This document shows positions 61,893 to 64,000 of a stretch of 64,000 bases of DNA, piece by piece (position 1 is the first letter of the stretch; each line of letters starts with the position of its first letter). This DNA is from Atherix ibis (Eukaryota; Arthropoda; Insecta; Diptera; Athericidae): contig OY282609.1 of NCBI GenBank assembly GCA_958298945.1, positions 67,428,220 through 67,492,219 of the forward strand, in the 5' to 3' direction. The translations under genes and the position numbers were made by a program. The notes below the pieces were generated by a model. That model was not told the DNA's origin. It saw only the letters and a program-made list of their open reading frames with translations, and searched no databases.

Positions 61893-62490
61893 AGATTCGG
61901 CTATGGCCAAGATTCGCGCAACATATTCTTTAGCGATGAAGCTAATTTCTAGATCGGTAGATACGTCAATAAGCAATATTTGCCATATAGGGGGCTCTGA
62001 AAACCCACAAGTGATTGTGAAGCAGCTATTTTATGGGCGAAAAATGACTGAGTGCATTTATTTCGGAAGGTGTTAGTGTACCGTATTTTTATGAAAATGA
62101 ATAAGAAGACACCGTTGCATTGTTTGGTGTGAAGTTGAAGATTTGAATTTGTACCACTTATTATTTCAACAAAACGGCGCCGATAACCATACAACACGAC
62201 ACATTTTGGTTTTCTAGCGCACAAAGCTCATGGGACGCGTAATTTCGAGATTTGAAGATGTCATTTGGCATCCAAGATCTTGCGATTTGACACCGTTGGA
62301 CTTTTCCTTGTCAGCCAACACAAAATATTGTATCTACGTAAACGGCTCTCAAACTTTACAGCTTTTTCAAATAATGGCCGAATTACAGCCCGAAATATGC
62401 GTAAAAGCTATGAAAAATTAGCTCAAAAGGATTGAGTTCTTCAGAAAGTCTCATGGTAGTTATTTAATTGATATTTTTTATTATGTATAA
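61893..62490 (+). mobile_element. DD41D (rosa-like) mariner relic A, transposase C-terminal two-thirds
   Basis: The + strand reads, with stops and one frameshift, IFFSDEANF, IGRYVNKQ, GSENPQVIV, FQQNGADNHTTRH, MGRVISRFEDVIW, PRSCDLTPLDF, IMAELQPEICVKAMKN and KRIEFFRKSHG, ending in a TAA at 62488. The first catalytic Asp (SDEA) and third (PLDF) remain. The second is Asn (QQNG for QQDG). The number of residues between the second and third positions is 41, the DD41D spacing of the rosa group known from tephritids. The N-terminal DNA-binding part is absent and no TIRs are evident. It is a dead copy. Confidence 0.85.
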
Positions 62491-62494
62491 TGGA

Positions 62495-63028
62495 AAGGTT
62501 TAACAAATAGCACGAAATAATAGTTCTATCAATATCTGAATTATACGTTTATTTTATTAAACTTAAATTTCCAAAGCAAAAATTGGATAACTTTTTATTT
62601 TTATCTATAAAATGTTCACTTATAATAAATAAGAATTTTTTCGACTCGATAGGTCCTTCCTCGATATGTTGTCCCCTTTTTAATCGAGCTCACATTATTT
62701 AAATTTTTTTAAAAACAAATCTTTTTGGAAATTATTTTTCCTAAAGTCTTAAAAGTTAACTTACAATTTTTTGTACGAAAAACCAAACAATTTTATAGTA
62801 CACACCTTTTTACAAATATTCCGGATCACATTTTCAGTTCATCTTTTTATTTTGCCTTTTTCTTGCCACAATTAATTGACTAATCCTTTTAAAAGTACGA
62901 GAAGAAAACTATATAGAATTTTCCTCTATTTTCATTTTTAAAGTACGCTTTAGGCCAATTAGAAATAGGATTAAAAATGTTTGATTATCACTAACCGCCA
63001 CTTATTATTCGAATAATGACAATTTGAA
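62495..63028. other. AT-rich non-coding stretch
   Basis: AT-rich sequence between relic A and the final open frame. No feature is recognised. Confidence 0.55.
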
Positions 63029-63469
63029 ATGCTTTTTTCTACCTTTGCGGTCATTCGCATATTGTTGTTATCCGCACGTTTTTACCGCCCATCCCAGCTA
63101 ATTTGCGAATTGCCTTTGGGCGCATCACATCGTATCGCATATCGCCCCCGTTTATCCGTTTTGCTCGTATTGCGGGTGTGTCACTTCTTTCATTTGCACG
63201 TACGCGTTACTAGTTCGAGTTACTCGTACACATCAGAGTATGGAGCCGGTGAATATATGTTTTCTGTTGCTTTTGGCGATCTTGATACAAGTGCAAAAAT
63301 AATGCTGTGGAGTGCAAAGATTCATTTTGAACAGAATAAAGAAAAAAGAAAAACAAAAATTACTTTTTTGGAATGCGGCATAGAATTTTTCAAGAAAAAA
63401 AGAAATGCAAAGCTCTATGAACTCACTGGACTGAGCTGGGGAGCTGTTAAGCCAAAAACTTTTCCGTGA
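63029..63469 (+). CDS. Hypothetical ORF, 146 codons (unrecognised)
   Basis: This is the longest uninterrupted frame in the window. It starts MLFSTFAVIRILLLSARFY, with a hydrophobic beginning, has a Ser/Tyr patch (SSSYSYTSEYGAGEY) and a lysine-rich middle, and ends AVKPKTFP. The first half is GC-richer than the background, which lowers stop-codon density and makes a chance frame more likely. No domain, splice-site support or family similarity is visible. An opposite-strand frame (63233-63541) overlaps it. I report it because of its length only. Confidence 0.15.
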   Translation: MLFSTFAVIRILLLSARFYRPSQLICELPLGASHRIAYRPRLSVLLVLRVCHFFHLHVRVTSSSYSYTSEYGAGEYMFSVAFGDLDTSAKIMLWSAKIHFEQNKEKRKTKITFLECGIEFFKKKRNAKLYELTGLSWGAVKPKTFP

Positions 63470-64000
63470 ACCTAAATAATAGCAAAAAAAGTCAGCGTGC
63501 GAATTGCGCTTTCCTAATGACCGCACATAGCGCAACACCAATAAAGATTAGAAGTGCATTGAACTTGAAATTTTTTCCGAAAATAATTTTTTCCGTTTTG
63601 TTTTGCTTGTTTCTCTGCGCTACGATTATTTGCAATTTGCTTAGCCCCCCACGTCACTTTGCAAGTTGGTGAACTTTTGTGTTTGGAAGCATTTGTGCTA
63701 TTAACGTGGATGCGATTGCTGCTCCTTTCATCCCGTCCACTTCCTCATTCGATTCTCTCTACTGTTCACTGTCTCTATCACTACCACTTACACTTTGCCA
63801 TTTCTTTACTTATTTTTCGTCGTTTCGATCAATCAAACTTATAAGTTTCTGTACTGTTTTTTCACTCATTTTTCTATTGGCAAATTTCTTTCCCGCTCGT
63901 TCTTTCTATTTGATTACAATGAGAGTAAAAACAGAAGAAAAAATTCGGGATCCCACAAGGAAGAGAAGAAAATAAAACTATTCGAAGTGCGATCTCAGTC
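63470..64000. other. Mixed non-coding end of window
   Basis: Pyrimidine-rich in places (63720-63800, TCTCTACTGTTCACTGTCTC-like), with several overlapping short frames (63466-63975) that I do not recognise. A gene continuing beyond the window cannot be excluded. Confidence 0.4.

Noticed and set aside
61949..62224. 91-codon minus-strand frame
   Set aside because: It is the antisense of the DD41D transposase relic on the + strand.

Overview
This 64 kb window is eukaryotic, AT-rich, and almost entirely non-coding. The most likely source is a fly (Diptera, probably Brachycera). The evidence is the low GC content, runs of CAA/CAG-type low complexity, short GT-AG style splice signals, GAGA-type tracts, and several decayed mariner-superfamily transposons. 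Two of these relics have the spacing of the DD41D (rosa-like) subfamily, which was first described in tephritid fruit flies. A tephritid or related fly is therefore plausible but not proven. No complete gene of a family I recognise is present. The window is best read as part of a very large intron or a gene-poor intergenic region. The few open reading frames are short, low-complexity or unrecognised.

Layout: 1-16 kb is AT-rich sequence with microsatellites, an 18-bp minisatellite (3.3 kb) and a degenerate AGTAAAAAT-type repeat array (10.6 kb). At 16.2-17.5 kb there is a gutted mariner relic on the + strand, followed by a candidate small first coding exon with splice sites. A 39-bp candidate micro-exon lies at 19.5 kb. 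Between 20 and 33 kb the sequence is AT-rich, with two further degenerate arrays (20.5 and 23.4 kb), a large imperfect hairpin (27.0 kb) and a small duplication (30.2 kb). A GC-richer block at 33.0-35.6 kb has promoter-like features on both strands: an Inr-like site followed by a short ORF and a GTAAGT donor on +, and two TATA boxes on -. A 36-bp candidate micro-exon lies at 36.5 kb. A second degraded mariner relic (- strand) lies at 39.4-39.9 kb.

The right third has a GC-richer island with another candidate mini-exon (46.4-47.8 kb) and a long decayed minisatellite (48.1-49.0 kb). The best-preserved mobile element is an 848-bp deletion derivative of a DD34D mariner with TIRs of about 190 bp and TA target sites (54.5-55.3 kb). 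Further right are a second GC-richer island (55.7-56.5 kb), two oppositely oriented DD41D relics (58.96-59.39 kb on - and 61.9-62.5 kb on +), a homogeneous 13-bp minisatellite between them (59.59-59.92 kb), and a near-perfect 45-bp-arm hairpin (61.45-61.55 kb).

Functionally, the only system that can be stated with confidence is a graveyard of at least five mariner-superfamily copies, from at least two and probably three lineages. All are inactivated by stops, frameshifts, deletions or loss of catalytic residues. The micro-exon, promoter and hairpin calls are hypotheses that need transcript data.
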